A DNA stretch of 34,932 bases from Steroidobacter agaridevorans. GTDB taxonomy: Bacteria > Pseudomonadota > Gammaproteobacteria > Steroidobacterales > Steroidobacteraceae. Location of the stretch: NCBI RefSeq assembly GCF_009932555.1, contig NZ_BLJO01000009.1, positions 88,295 through 123,226 on the forward strand, given 5' to 3'. The position numbers and the translations under genes were made by a program. The notes beneath the pieces are model-generated. The model made no database searches. It was not told where the DNA came from and worked only from the letters and a program-made list of their open reading frames with translations. Each line of letters begins with the position of its first letter. The first letter of the stretch is position 1. Of this stretch, positions 34,906-34,932 are shown in pieces.

Positions 34906-34932
34906 CGGCCCATCACAACCGCTCTCGATCTC

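Overview
The window is a GC-rich, tightly packed stretch of bacterial chromosome, with about 26 protein genes and no visible RNA gene, insertion sequence, phage gene or CRISPR array. Gene content and order point to a gammaproteobacterium. The run asd - fimV - truA - accD - folC - SPOR protein - cvpA - purF is the classic gammaproteobacterial order. EpmA, EF-P and EpmB (beta-lysylation of elongation factor P), LpxH and a FimX-like protein agree with this. The abundance of Ser/Thr kinases, including one with a long TPR tail, suggests the Xanthomonadales/Nevskiales/Steroidobacter side of the class. That placement is an inference from gene content only.

Layout. Bases 1-865: the 3' part of a ROK-family gene and a 220-bp non-coding element of imperfect tandem hairpins between 12-bp inverted repeats. 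863-4747: a redox cluster (FAD amine oxidase overlapping an FAD/Rieske oxidoreductase, divergent from a TenA/PqqC-like protein). 4754-5331: an IbpA-type small heat-shock gene with a textbook sigma-32 promoter and a ROSE-type RNA thermometer. 5390-9665: cysS and gltX on the minus strand, then a periplasmic cyclophilin overlapping lpxH on the plus strand. 9667-24287: a 14.6-kb block entirely on the minus strand. In transcription order it reads prmB, aroC, asd, fimV, truA, accD, folC, SPOR/DedD-like, cvpA, purF, a receiver-like/Ser-Thr kinase fusion, miaE. 24315-26784: sco, psd and epmA on the plus strand, each overlapping the next by 4 bp. 26785-30498: an aldo/keto reductase and a kinase-TPR protein on the minus strand. 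30626-34905: msrC (+), efp (-), epmB (+) and a FimX-like degenerate GGDEF/EAL protein (+).

How the genes fit together. Much of the window is housekeeping: two tRNA synthetases, two tRNA-modifying enzymes (TruA, MiaE), the EF-P substrate with its ligase and aminomutase, a release-factor methylase, and enzymes of purine, folate, fatty-acid, aromatic, aspartate-family, lipid A and phosphatidylethanolamine synthesis. FimV and the FimX-like protein both point to type IV pili or polar organisation. The accessory interest lies in the repeat element at 643-865, the thermoregulated hsp20 leader, the kinase that overlaps miaE, and the FAD/Rieske - amine oxidase - TenA-like group.

All identifications come from reading motifs and gene order; no database search was run.
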